DNA of 64,000 nt from Gilliamella sp. Choc4-2 (GCF_001690355.1 NZ_LZHG01000068.1:1-64000); one strand, 5' to 3'; counted from the stretch's first letter, positions 36,175-46,546 are shown. The notes: generated by a model from the letters alone, not told the origin. A program made the numbers and translations.

Positions 36175-37188
36175 ATGAAAAAAAAAGCTGTAGTGACAGT
36201 AATTGGAGCAGGTTCTTATGGAACCTCCTTAGCTATTTTACTCGCTCGTAATGGGCATCCAACTCTGCTATGGGGTCATAACCCTGATAAAATGGCTGCT
36301 CTACAGCAAGACAGACAAAATAAGCAATTTTTGCCGGATATTGCTTTTCCTGATCCGCTTCAAATTGAAAGCGATTTACAAACAGCTGTTTTAGCTGCCC
36401 CTATTTTGTTGATTGTTGTACCAAGCCATGCCTTTGCAAATATTCTGATACAAATTAAACCTTTTTTGCGCCAAGATACTAAAATTGTATGGGCTACAAA
36501 AGGGCTTGAGGTTAATACAGGGCGAATGTTACAAGATGTAGCTAAGGAAATTTTAGGTGATAAAATCCCATTAGCGGTTATTTCTGGTCCAACTTTTGCT
36601 AAAGAAGTGGCATCTGGATTACCAACGGCAGTAACTGTAGCATCAACTGATGAGCATTTTTTGAATCAACTGCAAACTTTGTTTCATTGTAGCAAAAGCT
36701 TCCGAGTCTATAGCAGCAAAGATTTTATTGGAGTGCAACTTGGTGGCGCAATCAAAAATGTTATTGCTATTGGAGCTGGATTATCTGATGGTCTTGGTTT
36801 TGGCGCCAATGCCAGAACAGCATTAATCACACGTGGACTTGCCGAAATGATGCGTTTAGGTGCTGCATTAGGCGCAGATCCAGCAACTTTTATGGGGATG
36901 GCAGGATTAGGTGATTTAGTTTTAACTTGTACCGATAATCAATCTCGTAATCGTCGTTTTGGAATGTTACTGGGTCAGAATAAATCCATTCAAGAAGCTC
37001 AAGATGCTATTGCCCAAGTTGTTGAAGGTCGCAATAATACAAAAGAGGTCTGGTTATTAGCCCAAAAATATCATGTAGATATGCCAATCACTGATCAAAT
37101 TTATCAAATCCTTTATGAGCATAAAGACCCCAAACAAGCAGCGATGGCATTACTTAGACGATCACAAAAAGAAGAACTAAAAAGCTAA
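36175..37188 (+). CDS. gpsA: Glycerol-3-phosphate dehydrogenase [NAD(P)+]
   Basis: GpsA reduces dihydroxyacetone phosphate to sn-glycerol 3-phosphate for phospholipid synthesis. The 337-residue protein has the nucleotide-binding [18 protein letters not shown] at the start, the [18 protein letters not shown] segment, catalytic Lys in [16 protein letters not shown] and the C-terminal [10 protein letters not shown]. It follows secB, the enterobacterial order, but cysE does not follow. Confidence 0.97.
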   Translation: MKKKAVVTVIGAGSYGTSLAILLARNGHPTLLWGHNPDKMAALQQDRQNKQFLPDIAFPDPLQIESDLQTAVLAAPILLIVVPSHAFANILIQIKPFLRQDTKIVWATKGLEVNTGRMLQDVAKEILGDKIPLAVISGPTFAKEVASGLPTAVTVASTDEHFLNQLQTLFHCSKSFRVYSSKDFIGVQLGGAIKNVIAIGAGLSDGLGFGANARTALITRGLAEMMRLGAALGADPATFMGMAGLGDLVLTCTDNQSRNRRFGMLLGQNKSIQEAQDAIAQVVEGRNNTKEVWLLAQKYHVDMPITDQIYQILYEHKDPKQAAMALLRRSQKEELKS

Positions 37189-37254
37189 TTTTTATACTCA
37201 AACACCTACCGGAAACTTTTTAACACAAAATTATACTAACTTGATACCTAAGTA

Positions 37255-38229
37255 TTATAAAAACGTACCAATTCCTTTTTCTTTTGCTTTAAGATAGATA
37301 TCGTAGCCAATATACACGTCTAATACTGCTGTACCAACAGTTTTAAACAGCGTAATTTGCTGATCATTTAGACGGCATTGAGCTGGATCTATCACTAAAT
37401 CTCCTAACTCTAAAAAATCATCTTCTGATACCAATTGTTGTTTAATTGGATCAATAATATCGCCGGCTTCAGCAAATACACCTTCTTTAGTATCAACTAC
37501 ACGAATATTAGCCTTTTCAACAATACATTCTGGAATTTCATGCATTTCTGGCGTATAAGCACCCACTCCATTAACGTGCGTGCCAGGTTTTACTTTTTCG
37601 CCATTAAATGTCACAACTTTTGAGGTTGTAACCGAAGTAATAATATCAGCCTGGCTAATATCATCATCCAAATTTTTTGAAAAATAAAGATTAGTAGAAA
37701 AATGGGCAAAACGATGTCTCATCTCTTCTGTAAATTGTTTCGCTTTTTGTGTATCAATATCAAAAATAGCAACGTCAGTAAGTGAACGAACAGTTAACAT
37801 TGCCTCTAATTGAGATACTGCTTGCCCACCAGTACCTATCAATACTGCTCGACTAGCATTTTTACGCGCCAGCAAATCGGTTGCTGCACCTTGAACGGCT
37901 CCTGTACGAAGCTGAGTGACAAAAGTACCATCTAACATAGCACAGACTTCACCTGTTTGTGGGTCTAACATTAAAACTTGAGCTGGTACTGATGGTTTAC
38001 CCAATTTAGGATTGTCAGGAAATACCGAAACAATTTTTATACCCACAATATCGCTACCTTTAATATGCGCGGGCATAAACAAACATTGTCCCTTTTGCAT
38101 ATCAAAATTTATTCGTAACGGCACATCACTGTTTCCTTGGCTATAGATTTTCAAGGCTTGTTTATCTGCAGCTATTGCATCTTTCATTGTATAAAATCTT
38201 TCAATATCATTGGCTGTTAAAATAAGCAT
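37255..38229 (-). CDS. Ornithine cyclodeaminase / mu-crystallin family protein
   Basis: The 324-residue protein has the two-domain mu-crystallin fold: an N-terminal part with PLRINFDMQKGQCLFMPAH, and a Rossmann domain with VLIGTGGQAVSQLEAMLTV (about residues 128-146) and VNGVGAYTPEMHEIP. Members include ornithine cyclodeaminase, alanine dehydrogenase and ketimine or delta-1-piperideine-2-carboxylate reductases; the reaction here cannot be decided by eye. It stands alone, convergent with gpsA. A weak GGAA precedes the ATG. It could belong to lysine/ornithine or proline metabolism, but no partner is adjacent. Confidence 0.82.
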   Translation of the reverse strand: MLILTANDIERFYTMKDAIAADKQALKIYSQGNSDVPLRINFDMQKGQCLFMPAHIKGSDIVGIKIVSVFPDNPKLGKPSVPAQVLMLDPQTGEVCAMLDGTFVTQLRTGAVQGAATDLLARKNASRAVLIGTGGQAVSQLEAMLTVRSLTDVAIFDIDTQKAKQFTEEMRHRFAHFSTNLYFSKNLDDDISQADIITSVTTSKVVTFNGEKVKPGTHVNGVGAYTPEMHEIPECIVEKANIRVVDTKEGVFAEAGDIIDPIKQQLVSEDDFLELGDLVIDPAQCRLNDQQITLFKTVGTAVLDVYIGYDIYLKAKEKGIGTFL

Positions 38230-38418
38230 TTTTATTCCTTATTGATTTTCTATATTTTTTAAACTTTAGTATCTAATATCTATTTTTTAGAGCAAGATTT
38301 ATTGTTAATTAAACCATAAAAAACTGTTTTATATAACAAAAATCGCAGTTCTTGTATATCTTTTATATTTTCACTATTATTACTGCGTGTACTTTTGCAC
38401 GATATTTGAGAATATCAG

Positions 38419-40560
38419 ATGTTATTTAAAATATTAAAATTTTTCTTAAAGACTTTATTTCATGTCAGAATTGATGGCGATTTAGAAAATTTAAAACAAG
38501 ATAGACTTCTTATTACACCTAACCATGTATCTTTCCTTGATGGTATTCTAATCGGCATATTTTTACCCATAAGACCTGTCTTTGCTATTTATTCGGGTTA
38601 TATTAATCATTGGTTAGTTCGCTTAGCAAAGCACTATGTTGATTTTGTGCCAATGGATCCGCTTAGTCCAATGGCAATAAAGCGATTAGTTCGCGAAGTT
38701 GAAAAAGGCCGCCCGATAGTCATATTCCCTGAAGGGAGAATTACTATAACTGGCTCATTAATGAAAATTTATGATGGCGCTGCTTTTGTTGCTGCTCGCT
38801 CTCAAGCCACCATTGTACCAGTGTGGATCGAAGGAGCTGAATTTACTTTAACTAGTCGTTTAAAAGGTTTATTTAAGCGTCGTTTATTTCCTAAAATAAC
38901 TATTCATGTTCTTAACCCCACATCTATTCCGATGCCAGATGCGCCTAAAGCTAGTGAAAGGCGTTATATTGCAGGTGAAAAACTTCATCAAATTATGATG
39001 AATGCACGCATGGCAAGTCGTCCAAAATTAACGCTGTTTGAAGCATTATTAGAAGCACAAGTTCGCTATGGCGTGAAATCAAGAATGGTACAAGACCCGA
39101 CAACTCACGAAGCATCTTATCGCAATTTATTAAAACAAATTATAGGTGTTGGTTGTATTATTGCCAAAATTACTAAAAATAAAGAGCGAGTAGGTGTTTT
39201 ATTACCCAATGCGACCATTACTGTTGCAACTATTTTTGGTTTGTCAGTAAAAAATCGAATTCCAGCAATGCTTAACTATACTGCGGGAACAAAAGGCTTA
39301 AACTGTGCCATTACTGCGGCTGAAATAAAAACGATTATTACTTCACGCACATTTATTAGAAAAGGGAAACTTGATTATCTACTTGAAGAAATCAAAGACG
39401 TTAAGTGGTGTTTTCTTGAAGATTTGCGGAAAAACTTAACTTTAAAAGATAAGTTTTATGTTGCAGTGCATCAATATATTCCACGCTTAATTAAATATCA
39501 ACAATCAAGCGATGACGAAGCACTAGTATTGTTTACCTCTGGTTCAGAGGGGAACCCTAAAGGTGTTGCTCATAGCCATGCTAGCTTACTTGCTAATGTT
39601 GAGCAAATTCGAACGGTTATTGATCCAACTCCAGCAGATCGATTTATGTCAGCACTGCCATTATTTCATGCTTTTGGTATTACAGCAGGATTATTCCTGC
39701 CGCTATTTTCAGGTAGCCGTACATTTTTATATCCAAATCCATTACATTACCGTATGGTTCCTGAAATTATTTATGACCAAAACTGTACAGTTTTATTTGG
39801 TACGCCAACTTTCTTGGCAAACTATGCCCGTTATGCTCACCCATATGATTTTATGCGTTTACGCTATGTTGTTGCAGGCGCTGAAAAATTATCAGATGCA
39901 GTACGAGAACAATGGAAAGATAAATATGGTATTCGTATTTTAGAAGGCTATGGCGTTACCGAATGTGCGCCTGTTGTAGCGCTTAATGTTCCTATGGCAT
40001 TTAAAACTGGTACTGTAGGACGATTACTGCCGGGCATGGCATCAAGATTAATTCATATTCCAGGCATTAGCGATGGAGGCCAATTACAAGTCAAAGGGCC
40101 TAATGTGATGAAGGGTTATTTAAGGGTGGAAAATCCCGGAAAACTTGAAGAGCCAGTTGCAGTTGATGAAAATGGACAAGCCGAAAAAGGTTGGTATGAT
40201 ACCGGCGATATCGTTGCTATTGATAGTGAAGGTTTTGTAACAATTAAAGGGCGCTTGAAGCGATTTGCCAAAGTTGCCGGTGAAATGGTTTCATTAGAAA
40301 GTGTTGAATCCTTAGCAAAAAAAGTTGACTCTGATGCAATGCACGGTGCAACAGTTAAAGCCGATGCTGCTAAAGGTGAAGCAATTGTCTTATTTACTAC
40401 CTCAACAAAATTAAATCGAGAGCAACTTAATCTGGCATCTCAAGAATTAGGCATTCCGGCATTAGCCGTTCCTCGTGATATTCGTATAGTAAAAGAGTTA
40501 CCACTACTAGGTACAGGTAAAATTGATTTTATTACTTTACGAAAAATGGCTGACGAATAA
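38419..40560 (+). CDS. aas: Bifunctional 2-acylglycerophosphoethanolamine acyltransferase / acyl-ACP synthetase (Aas)
   Basis: Aas reacylates lysophosphatidylethanolamine at the inner membrane. The 713-residue protein has an N-terminal PlsC-type acyltransferase domain with His36 and Asp41 in NHVSFLDG and FPEGRIT near residue 104, then an AMP-forming acyl-ACP synthetase domain with the P-loop [11 protein letters not shown] (about residue 375) and GWYDTGDI near residue 592. The length is close to E. coli Aas (719). It is followed by lplT after 15 bases, the known functional partner. Confidence 0.96.
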   Translation: MLFKILKFFLKTLFHVRIDGDLENLKQDRLLITPNHVSFLDGILIGIFLPIRPVFAIYSGYINHWLVRLAKHYVDFVPMDPLSPMAIKRLVREVEKGRPIVIFPEGRITITGSLMKIYDGAAFVAARSQATIVPVWIEGAEFTLTSRLKGLFKRRLFPKITIHVLNPTSIPMPDAPKASERRYIAGEKLHQIMMNARMASRPKLTLFEALLEAQVRYGVKSRMVQDPTTHEASYRNLLKQIIGVGCIIAKITKNKERVGVLLPNATITVATIFGLSVKNRIPAMLNYTAGTKGLNCAITAAEIKTIITSRTFIRKGKLDYLLEEIKDVKWCFLEDLRKNLTLKDKFYVAVHQYIPRLIKYQQSSDDEALVLFTSGSEGNPKGVAHSHASLLANVEQIRTVIDPTPADRFMSALPLFHAFGITAGLFLPLFSGSRTFLYPNPLHYRMVPEIIYDQNCTVLFGTPTFLANYARYAHPYDFMRLRYVVAGAEKLSDAVREQWKDKYGIRILEGYGVTECAPVVALNVPMAFKTGTVGRLLPGMASRLIHIPGISDGGQLQVKGPNVMKGYLRVENPGKLEEPVAVDENGQAEKGWYDTGDIVAIDSEGFVTIKGRLKRFAKVAGEMVSLESVESLAKKVDSDAMHGATVKADAAKGEAIVLFTTSTKLNREQLNLASQELGIPALAVPRDIRIVKELPLLGTGKIDFITLRKMADE

Positions 40561-40575
40561 ACTAAAGGATGTCAC

Positions 40576-41763
40576 ATGAAACAACATTCTCTGTTAAGCA
40601 AAGGCATGGTTGCAACCATGCTGGCGCAGTTTTTTTCAGCATTTGCTGATAATGCAATCTTTTTTGCGATCTTAGCTTTCATCAAAAATTTACATTATCC
40701 AACATGGAGTCAATCGGTATTACAGATTAGTTTTGTACTGCCATTTATTATCCTTTCGCCTTTTGTTGGTCAATTTGCTGACAGCATATCAAAAGGTAAG
40801 GCAATGATGATTTCAAATAGTATAAAATTACTGGGTGCTAGTTGCATTTGTTTAAACATCAGTCCTTTTGCTGGCTATTTCCTAGTCGGTATAGGCGCTG
40901 CGGCCTACTCTCCTGCTAAATATGGAATTTTAGGTGAACTTACGACAGGCGATAATTTAGTTAAAGCAAATGGGTTAATAGAAGCATCAACCATTGCAGC
41001 CATTTTACTTGGTTCGCTGGCTGGTGGTCATATTGCCGATCTTAATGTGAGCGCTTCCTTAATTGCGTGCGTGTTAGTGTATGGGCTGGCAGTTATTGCT
41101 AACTTTTTTATTCCTAAATTACCTGCTGCACGACAGGATATTTCATGGCAATTTATAGGCATGATCAAAGATTTTGCTAACACAATCAAAATTACCTTCA
41201 CCAATAAGCAAATCTTATTTACATTATTAGGTACTAGTTTGTTTTGGGGAGCAGGTATTACTTTACGTTTTCTTTTAATTAGCTGGGTTCCAGCTATCTT
41301 AAATATTCATGACAACGCAACACCAACAAACCTTAATGCAATAGTTGCTATCGGCATTGTTATTGGCGCAGGTCTAGCTAGTACATTTATTGCTATTAAC
41401 AAAACCTTAAGCTGCGTTCCTGCTGGTATAATGATGGGCATAGCGGTAATTGCCTTCACTTTGCAAGGGAACATAATTTCGTCTTATATTTTACTCATTG
41501 TTATCGGAGCATTAGGTGGCTTCTTTTTGGTACCATTAAATGCTTTTATTCAAAAAATGGGGAAAGATTTGGTCGGTGCCGGCAGTGTTATTTCGGTACA
41601 AAATCTAAGTGAATACTCAGCGATGATGATAATGTTAGGGCTTTATACGTTAGCCGTTGCTTTAAATTTATCGGTTACTGCTATCGGTGTTGGTTTTGGG
41701 AGTTTATTTGCTTTAGTTATATTTTTGTTATGGTTAGGATTAAAAAATAATGAATCACATTAA
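40576..41763 (+). CDS. lplT: Lysophospholipid transporter LplT
   Basis: LplT flips lysophospholipid to the cytoplasmic side for Aas to acylate. The 395-residue major-facilitator protein has about 12 helices, begins with [19 protein letters not shown] and holds [17 protein letters not shown] near residue 110; E. coli LplT is 397 residues. AAGGATG precedes the ATG. Its last 14 bases overlap the start of murQ. Confidence 0.95.
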   Translation: MKQHSLLSKGMVATMLAQFFSAFADNAIFFAILAFIKNLHYPTWSQSVLQISFVLPFIILSPFVGQFADSISKGKAMMISNSIKLLGASCICLNISPFAGYFLVGIGAAAYSPAKYGILGELTTGDNLVKANGLIEASTIAAILLGSLAGGHIADLNVSASLIACVLVYGLAVIANFFIPKLPAARQDISWQFIGMIKDFANTIKITFTNKQILFTLLGTSLFWGAGITLRFLLISWVPAILNIHDNATPTNLNAIVAIGIVIGAGLASTFIAINKTLSCVPAGIMMGIAVIAFTLQGNIISSYILLIVIGALGGFFLVPLNAFIQKMGKDLVGAGSVISVQNLSEYSAMMIMLGLYTLAVALNLSVTAIGVGFGSLFALVIFLLWLGLKNNESH

Positions 41764-42646
41764 TTTATCAGCAATGCTAACAGAAAGGCGTAATCCTAAT
41801 AGCGAAAAAATAGATAACTGTTCAACATTAGAAATGCTACAAATCATCAATAATGAAGATAAAAAAGTCGCATTGGCTATTGAAAAAGAGTTACCCAATA
41901 TCGCAAAAGCTGTTGATGCAATTAGTTTAGCATTTTCAAATCAAGGTAGACTAATCTATATCGGTGCTGGCACATCAGGACGACTAGGTATTTTAGATGC
42001 AAGTGAATGTCCACCAACTTATGGTACATCACCAGAACAAGTTATTGGTTTAATTGCTGGGGGCAAAACAGCCATTTTTAAGGCGGTTGAAAATGCAGAA
42101 GATAACCCAGAATTGGCAATTACTGACTTAAAAAACATTAATTTTAGCTCAAATGACGTTTTAGTTGGCATTGCCGCTAGTGGGCGCACACCTTATGTAA
42201 TAGGTGCTATGCAATATGCTAAATCAATTGGAGCAACAGTGATTAGCTTATGCTGTAACCCATTAGCTCCAATGATTAATTTAGCCAATATTGCTATTAC
42301 ACCAATCGTTGGTGCAGAAGTAATTACTGGCTCATCCAGAATGAAAGCGGGCACAGCACAAAAATTAGTCCTCAACATGTTAACCACTGCCAGCATGATA
42401 AAAATCGGCAAAGTCTATAGTAATTTGATGGTTGACGTAGAAGCTACCAACGCCAAGCTTGTTGAACGGCAAATATCTATTGTTATGCAGGCTACCGATT
42501 GCAGCCGTGAAAAAGCCATTGCAGCATTAGCAGAGAGTAACAAACATTGTAAAACCGCTATTTTAATGATTCTTTCAGGTTTAAATGCAGAGCAAGCAAG
42601 ACTGAAACTTAAAAAAGAAAATGGTTTTATTCGTCAAACGCTGTAA
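41750..42646 (+). CDS. murQ: N-acetylmuramic acid 6-phosphate etherase MurQ
   Basis: MurQ removes lactate from MurNAc 6-phosphate to give GlcNAc 6-phosphate in cell-wall recycling. The 298-residue SIS-domain protein has [21 protein letters not shown] (catalytic Glu in the SECPPT part), [15 protein letters not shown] and the second-domain [18 protein letters not shown]. Its start overlaps lplT by 14 bases, so it is translated from the aas-lplT transcript; no murP or murR is adjacent, unlike the usual murQP arrangement. Confidence 0.97.
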   Translation: MNHINLSAMLTERRNPNSEKIDNCSTLEMLQIINNEDKKVALAIEKELPNIAKAVDAISLAFSNQGRLIYIGAGTSGRLGILDASECPPTYGTSPEQVIGLIAGGKTAIFKAVENAEDNPELAITDLKNINFSSNDVLVGIAASGRTPYVIGAMQYAKSIGATVISLCCNPLAPMINLANIAITPIVGAEVITGSSRMKAGTAQKLVLNMLTTASMIKIGKVYSNLMVDVEATNAKLVERQISIVMQATDCSREKAIAALAESNKHCKTAILMILSGLNAEQARLKLKKENGFIRQTL

Positions 42647-42804
42647 CATAAACTAACTTTGTTTTAATAAAAAATAGAAAATTTATGTTGTTATCAAAAT
42701 GTGATAGATACATAATTTTCAAATTATTTTGTGTTATAAAATAAATGCTTTTATTTTTATACTATTTATATTATTTAATTAATATAAAATTAGGAGGTAG
42801 TTGT

Positions 42805-43779
42805 ATGGTAGGAATCATCCTAGCAACTCATGGTGAGTTTGCTGAAGGTATTCTACAATCAGGAACGATGATATTTGGAGAGCAAGAAAACGTTAAAGCT
42901 GTTACCTTGTATCCAAGTGATAGTCCGGAAAGTTTAAAAGAGCGAATGCTTGAAGCAATAGCTACATTTGATAATCAAGATGAAATACTTTTTTTAGTTG
43001 ATTTATGGGGAGGCACACCATTTAATCAGGCTAACAATTTATGTGGAGAGCATAGCAACTGGGCTATTGTAGCCGGTTTAAATCTACCTATGTTAATTGA
43101 AGCCTATTCCTCGCGCTTTTCAATGGAAAGTGCAAAAGAAATTGCTGCTGCAATTATTGAACCAGGCAAAGAAGGAGTTCGAGCAACAGTCGAAATACCA
43201 ACACAATCTTCTGCTTCTACTAAAAACGCAAATACTATCCCCGAAGGAACAGTACTCGGAGATGGTAAGATGAAAATCGTGTTAGCTCGTGTTGACTCAC
43301 GCCTATTACATGGGCAAGTGGCGACAGCATGGACAAAATCAACCAATCCGAACCGGATTATTGTTGTTTCTGATTCGGTTGCAAAAGATGAATTAAGAAA
43401 AAAACTCATCCAAGAAGCAGCGCCTCCTGGTGTAAAAGCAAATGTAGTTCCAGTTAAAAAAATTATTGAAGTTTCACGCGATCCTCGTTTTGGTAATACC
43501 AAAGCGCTACTTCTATTTGAAAATCCACAAGATGTGCTACGAACCATAGAGGGCGGTGTCGATATCAATGAACTTAATATTGGTTCAATGGCCCATTCCG
43601 TAGGAAAGGTTATGGTTAATAAAGTGCTGTCAATGAATTCTGATGATGTTGATACATTTGAAAAATTAAAAACAAAAAATGTGAAATTTGATGTTCGCAA
43701 AGTACCTAATGACTCTAGCAGTAATATGGACGAATTATTGAAAAAAGCGAAAGAAGAATTGGCGCAACAAAAGAATTAG
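42805..43779 (+). CDS. manX: Mannose-family PTS EIIAB component (ManL/ManX type)
   Basis: The 324-residue fusion has EIIA with the active His in ILATHGEFAEGI (residue 9), a linker near residue 140, and EIIB with the active His in RVDSRLLHGQVATAWTK. It passes phosphate to glucose, mannose or related sugars taken up by the IIC/IID pair. I set the start at the ATG at 42805, preceded by AGGAGG; an upstream in-frame ATG adds a hydrophobic stretch with no family match. The C-terminal text SMAHSVGKVMVNKVLSM and FDVRKVPND is closer to streptococcal and lactobacillal ManL than to E. coli ManX as I remember them. Confidence 0.93.
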   Translation: MVGIILATHGEFAEGILQSGTMIFGEQENVKAVTLYPSDSPESLKERMLEAIATFDNQDEILFLVDLWGGTPFNQANNLCGEHSNWAIVAGLNLPMLIEAYSSRFSMESAKEIAAAIIEPGKEGVRATVEIPTQSSASTKNANTIPEGTVLGDGKMKIVLARVDSRLLHGQVATAWTKSTNPNRIIVVSDSVAKDELRKKLIQEAAPPGVKANVVPVKKIIEVSRDPRFGNTKALLLFENPQDVLRTIEGGVDINELNIGSMAHSVGKVMVNKVLSMNSDDVDTFEKLKTKNVKFDVRKVPNDSSSNMDELLKKAKEELAQQKN

Positions 43780-43799
43780 TTTATTTAAGGGGTTATATT

Positions 43800-44600
43800 A
43801 TGACATTGTCAATTATTGCTATCATTTTAGTGATAGTTATTGCCTTTCTAGCTGGTATGGAAGGTATTTTAGATCAGTTTCAATTCCACCAACCTTTAGT
43901 GGCTTGTTCTTTAATTGGACTTGTAACAGGTAATTTAGAAGCAGGGGTTGTATTGGGCGGTTCGTTGCAAATGATTGCTCTCGGTTGGGCCAATATTGGG
44001 GCGGCAGTAGCGCCTGATGCAGCTTTAGCATCGGTTGCTTCATCAATTATTTTAGTATTAGGTGGCCAAGGTATAGCTGGCGTATCTACCGCTATAGCTG
44101 TTGCTATTCCACTTGCAGTTGCAGGGCTATTTTTAACCATGATTGTGCGAACTATTGCAGTTCCATTAGTACACATGATGGATGCGGCAGCGGAGGAAGG
44201 CAATATTCAAAAAATTGAATGGTTACAAATTTTAGGTATCTGTTTACAAGGTTTACGTATCGCAATCCCAGCTGCTGCATTACTCTTTATTCCTGCTGAA
44301 ATTGTTAGAAGTACACTAGAAGCAATGCCAGAATGGCTAACAACAGGAATGGCTATTGGTGGTGGAATGGTTGTTGCTGTTGGTTATGCAATGGTAATCA
44401 ATATGATGGCAAACCGAGAAGTATGGCCATTTTTCATTATTGGTTTTGTCGTTGCTGCGATATCACAATTAACACTGATTGCACTTGGCGCTTTAGGTAT
44501 AGCATTAGCACTAATTTACCTCAATCTTTCTGAACGTGGCAATTCATCCAATGGTGGTAGCAAAGGTGATCCACTTGATGATATTTTAAATGATTACTAA
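43800..44600 (+). CDS. manY: Mannose-family PTS EIIC component
   Basis: The 266-residue membrane protein holds the PTS EIIC sorbose/mannose-type features: GMEGILDQFQFHQPLVACSL, GLVTGNLEAGVVLGGSLQMI and WANIGAAVAPDAALAS. With EIID it makes the sugar channel. It follows the EIIAB gene by 20 bases and overlaps the longest EIID frame. A C-terminal Ser/Gly/Asn-rich tail is present. Confidence 0.95.
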   Translation: MTLSIIAIILVIVIAFLAGMEGILDQFQFHQPLVACSLIGLVTGNLEAGVVLGGSLQMIALGWANIGAAVAPDAALASVASSIILVLGGQGIAGVSTAIAVAIPLAVAGLFLTMIVRTIAVPLVHMMDAAAEEGNIQKIEWLQILGICLQGLRIAIPAAALLFIPAEIVRSTLEAMPEWLTTGMAIGGGMVVAVGYAMVINMMANREVWPFFIIGFVVAAISQLTLIALGALGIALALIYLNLSERGNSSNGGSKGDPLDDILNDY

Positions 44601-44616
44601 AAACTTGGAGAAGAAA

Positions 44617-45528
44617 ATGACTGATAGAATCCAATTAAACAAAAAAGATCGTTTAGCGGTTGCTTGGCGTTCAACCTTCCTCCAAGGGTCTTGGAACTAT
44701 GAACGTATGCAAAATGGTGGATGGGTCTATTCAATGATCCCTGCTATCAAAAAATTATATACCACCAAAGAGGAGCGCTCTGCTGCTCTTAAGCGTCACC
44801 TAGAATTTTTTAATACTCACCCTTATTTAGCTTCTCCAGTACTTGGGGTAACTCTTGCACTTGAAGAGGAACGGGCTAATGGAGCTGCTGTTGATGACGT
44901 AGCAATTCAAGGGGTAAAAGTTGGGATGATGGGACCATTAGCGGGTGTGGGTGATCCAGTATTCTGGTTTACCGTACGTCCAATGCTCGGTGCTCTTGGC
45001 GCTTCACTTGCGCTAAGTGGTAATATTATGGGACCAATTTTATTCTTCTTATTATGGAATATTATTCGTTGGGGCTTCATGTGGTATACCCAAGAATTTG
45101 GTTACCGCACAGGCTCTAAAATAACCGATAATTTATCTGGCGGATTACTACAAAAAATCACCAAAGGAGCTTCTATTTTAGGGATGTTTGTACTGGCGGC
45201 CTTAGTACAAAGATGGGTATCAATTAAATTCCAACCAGTCGTATCTACTGTCAAGCTAGACAATGGTGCTTTTATTGATTGGAATACATTACCAGCAGGT
45301 GCTGAAGGCATTCAACAAGCATTAATTCAAATGCAAAGCGGATTATCACTGACTCAACAAAAGGTAACCACCTTACAAAATAACTTGGATCAGTTAATAC
45401 CTGGACTTGTTCCTTTACTATTAACCTTCTTTTGTATGTGGTTACTTCGTAAAAAAGTATCACCAATCCTAATTATTTTGGGATTATTTATAGTAGGTAT
45501 TGTTGGTCATGTAATCGGCCTTTTATAA
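44617..45528 (+). CDS. manZ: Mannose-family PTS EIID component (ManN/ManZ type)
   Basis: The 303-residue protein has FLQGSWNYERMQNGGWVYSM near residue 20, GPLAGVGDPVFWFTVRPM and a C-terminal membrane helix. A region of about 60 residues, FIDWNTLPAGAEGIQQAL to DQLIPGL, is longer than in E. coli ManZ and typical of the lactic-acid-bacterial ManN length. The start is set at 44617, preceded by GGAG; an in-frame ATG at 44590 would add nine residues. It is the membrane partner of EIIC. Confidence 0.93.
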   Translation: MTDRIQLNKKDRLAVAWRSTFLQGSWNYERMQNGGWVYSMIPAIKKLYTTKEERSAALKRHLEFFNTHPYLASPVLGVTLALEEERANGAAVDDVAIQGVKVGMMGPLAGVGDPVFWFTVRPMLGALGASLALSGNIMGPILFFLLWNIIRWGFMWYTQEFGYRTGSKITDNLSGGLLQKITKGASILGMFVLAALVQRWVSIKFQPVVSTVKLDNGAFIDWNTLPAGAEGIQQALIQMQSGLSLTQQKVTTLQNNLDQLIPGLVPLLLTFFCMWLLRKKVSPILIILGLFIVGIVGHVIGLL

Positions 45529-45606
45529 ACATATAGCTATGCCTACATATATTTGGAAAGTATGATATTTAAAAATAGCTCCAACTTTCTATTTAATATT
45601 ACATTA

Positions 45607-45637
45607 ACCTTTTCATCACATAATGCGATGAAAAGGT
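45607..45637 (+). other. Perfect 11-bp hairpin between manZ and the manO-like gene
   Basis: ACCTTTTCATC and GATGAAAAGGT flank a nine-base loop. No T-run follows, so it may be an mRNA-stability or partial-termination element that sets manO below manXYZ. Confidence 0.6.
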
Positions 45638-45675
45638 GTCATTAATCATTTGAACTTTGCATGGATATAGGGTAG

Positions 45676-46050
45676 ATGGTTCAATCATTAAATACTAAAA
45701 TTGATTTGACAGTGAAAGCAACCGCATTTACAGGCTTATCTGAATACGGCAATATAATAATTGGTAACAAAGCCTTTGAGTTTTATCATCAACAAGATCC
45801 ACGCAAATATATCCAAATACCATGGAATGAAGTTGACTATGTGATTGCTTCTGTATTATTAGGTGGTAGATGGATTCCTCGTTATTCAATACAAACAAAA
45901 AAAAATGGTACATATACCTTTGCATCTAAAGAGCCCAAGAAGGTATTAAAAGCCATTCGAGTTTATGTTGACGGGCAAAAAATGGTCCGGTCACTTGGCT
46001 TTTTTGATGTTTTAAAGAGAGCTTTTTTTCACAAAAAGAACAAAAAATGA
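45676..46050 (+). CDS. manO: DUF956 protein (ManO-like), mannose PTS-associated
   Basis: The 124-residue protein has the DUF956 core: TGLSEYGNIIIGNKAFEFY, the IPWNEVDYVIASVLLGGRW stretch and the conserved RYSIQTKKNG. It is small and cytoplasmic. ManO is a putative regulator of manLMN in streptococci and lactobacilli. Here it lies 147 bases after manZ, beyond a hairpin. Its exact function is not established. Confidence 0.88.
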   Translation: MVQSLNTKIDLTVKATAFTGLSEYGNIIIGNKAFEFYHQQDPRKYIQIPWNEVDYVIASVLLGGRWIPRYSIQTKKNGTYTFASKEPKKVLKAIRVYVDGQKMVRSLGFFDVLKRAFFHKKNKK

Positions 46051-46181
46051 AAATCACTATTTTGTTATATTTATCGATTTTCACTTAAATTAAATGAATT
46101 ATAGTTGGTATCATTTTTATCCATCCTTTTTTAAGTTAGTTTAAGTCCACCAATATAGCCTCCATCATCAACAAACAACCA

Positions 46182-46209
46182 TTGCGCTTTTTGCCAAAAA
46201 GAGTATAAT
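46182..46209 (+). promoter_or_regulatory. Sigma-70 promoter of the rpsP operon
   Basis: TTGCGC (46182-46187) and TATAAT (46204-46209), 16 bases apart, form a good -35/-10 pair 66 bases before the rpsP ATG. Confidence 0.75.
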
Positions 46210-46222
46210 CCTATGGCTTTGA

Positions 46223-46243
46223 TTTTGTCCGTGTTGGACAAAA
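46223..46243 (+). other. 5'-leader hairpin before rpsP
   Basis: TTTTGTCC, loop GTGTT, GGACAAAA form a perfect eight-pair stem just downstream of the rpsP promoter. It would be near the 5' end of the mRNA; a regulatory or stabilising role is possible. Confidence 0.5.
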
Positions 46244-46274
46244 AGAAGATTATTTTTTAACTTAAGAGGATGTT

Positions 46275-46523
46275 ATGGTAACTATTCGTTTAGCTCGTGG
46301 TGGCTCTAAAAAGCGCCCTTTTTATCAAGTAGTTGTTACCGATAGCCGTAGCCCACGTGATGGTCGTTTTATTGAGCGCGTTGGTTTTTTTAATCCAATT
46401 GCACAAGGTAAAGCAGAGGAATTACGTTTAGATCTTGATCGCGTAAATCATTGGGTTGGTTTAGGTGCAACTGTTTCTGATCGTGTTAATGCACTAATTA
46501 AACAAGCGCAAAAAGCTGCTTAA
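46275..46523 (+). CDS. rpsP: 30S ribosomal protein S16
   Basis: The 82-residue protein is textbook S16: [41 protein letters not shown] and [15 protein letters not shown]. It helps 30S assembly at the 5' domain. GAGG lies upstream of the ATG. It is first in the conserved rpsP-rimM-trmD-rplS operon. Confidence 0.98.
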   Translation: MVTIRLARGGSKKRPFYQVVVTDSRSPRDGRFIERVGFFNPIAQGKAEELRLDLDRVNHWVGLGATVSDRVNALIKQAQKAA

Positions 46524-46546
46524 TTTAGTAATTGATAATCACTGTA

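Noticed and set aside
42661..42804. CRP-like TGTGATAGATACATAA upstream of the man operon
   Set aside because: The left half is good but the right half does not match TCACA, so it is too weak to list as a site.
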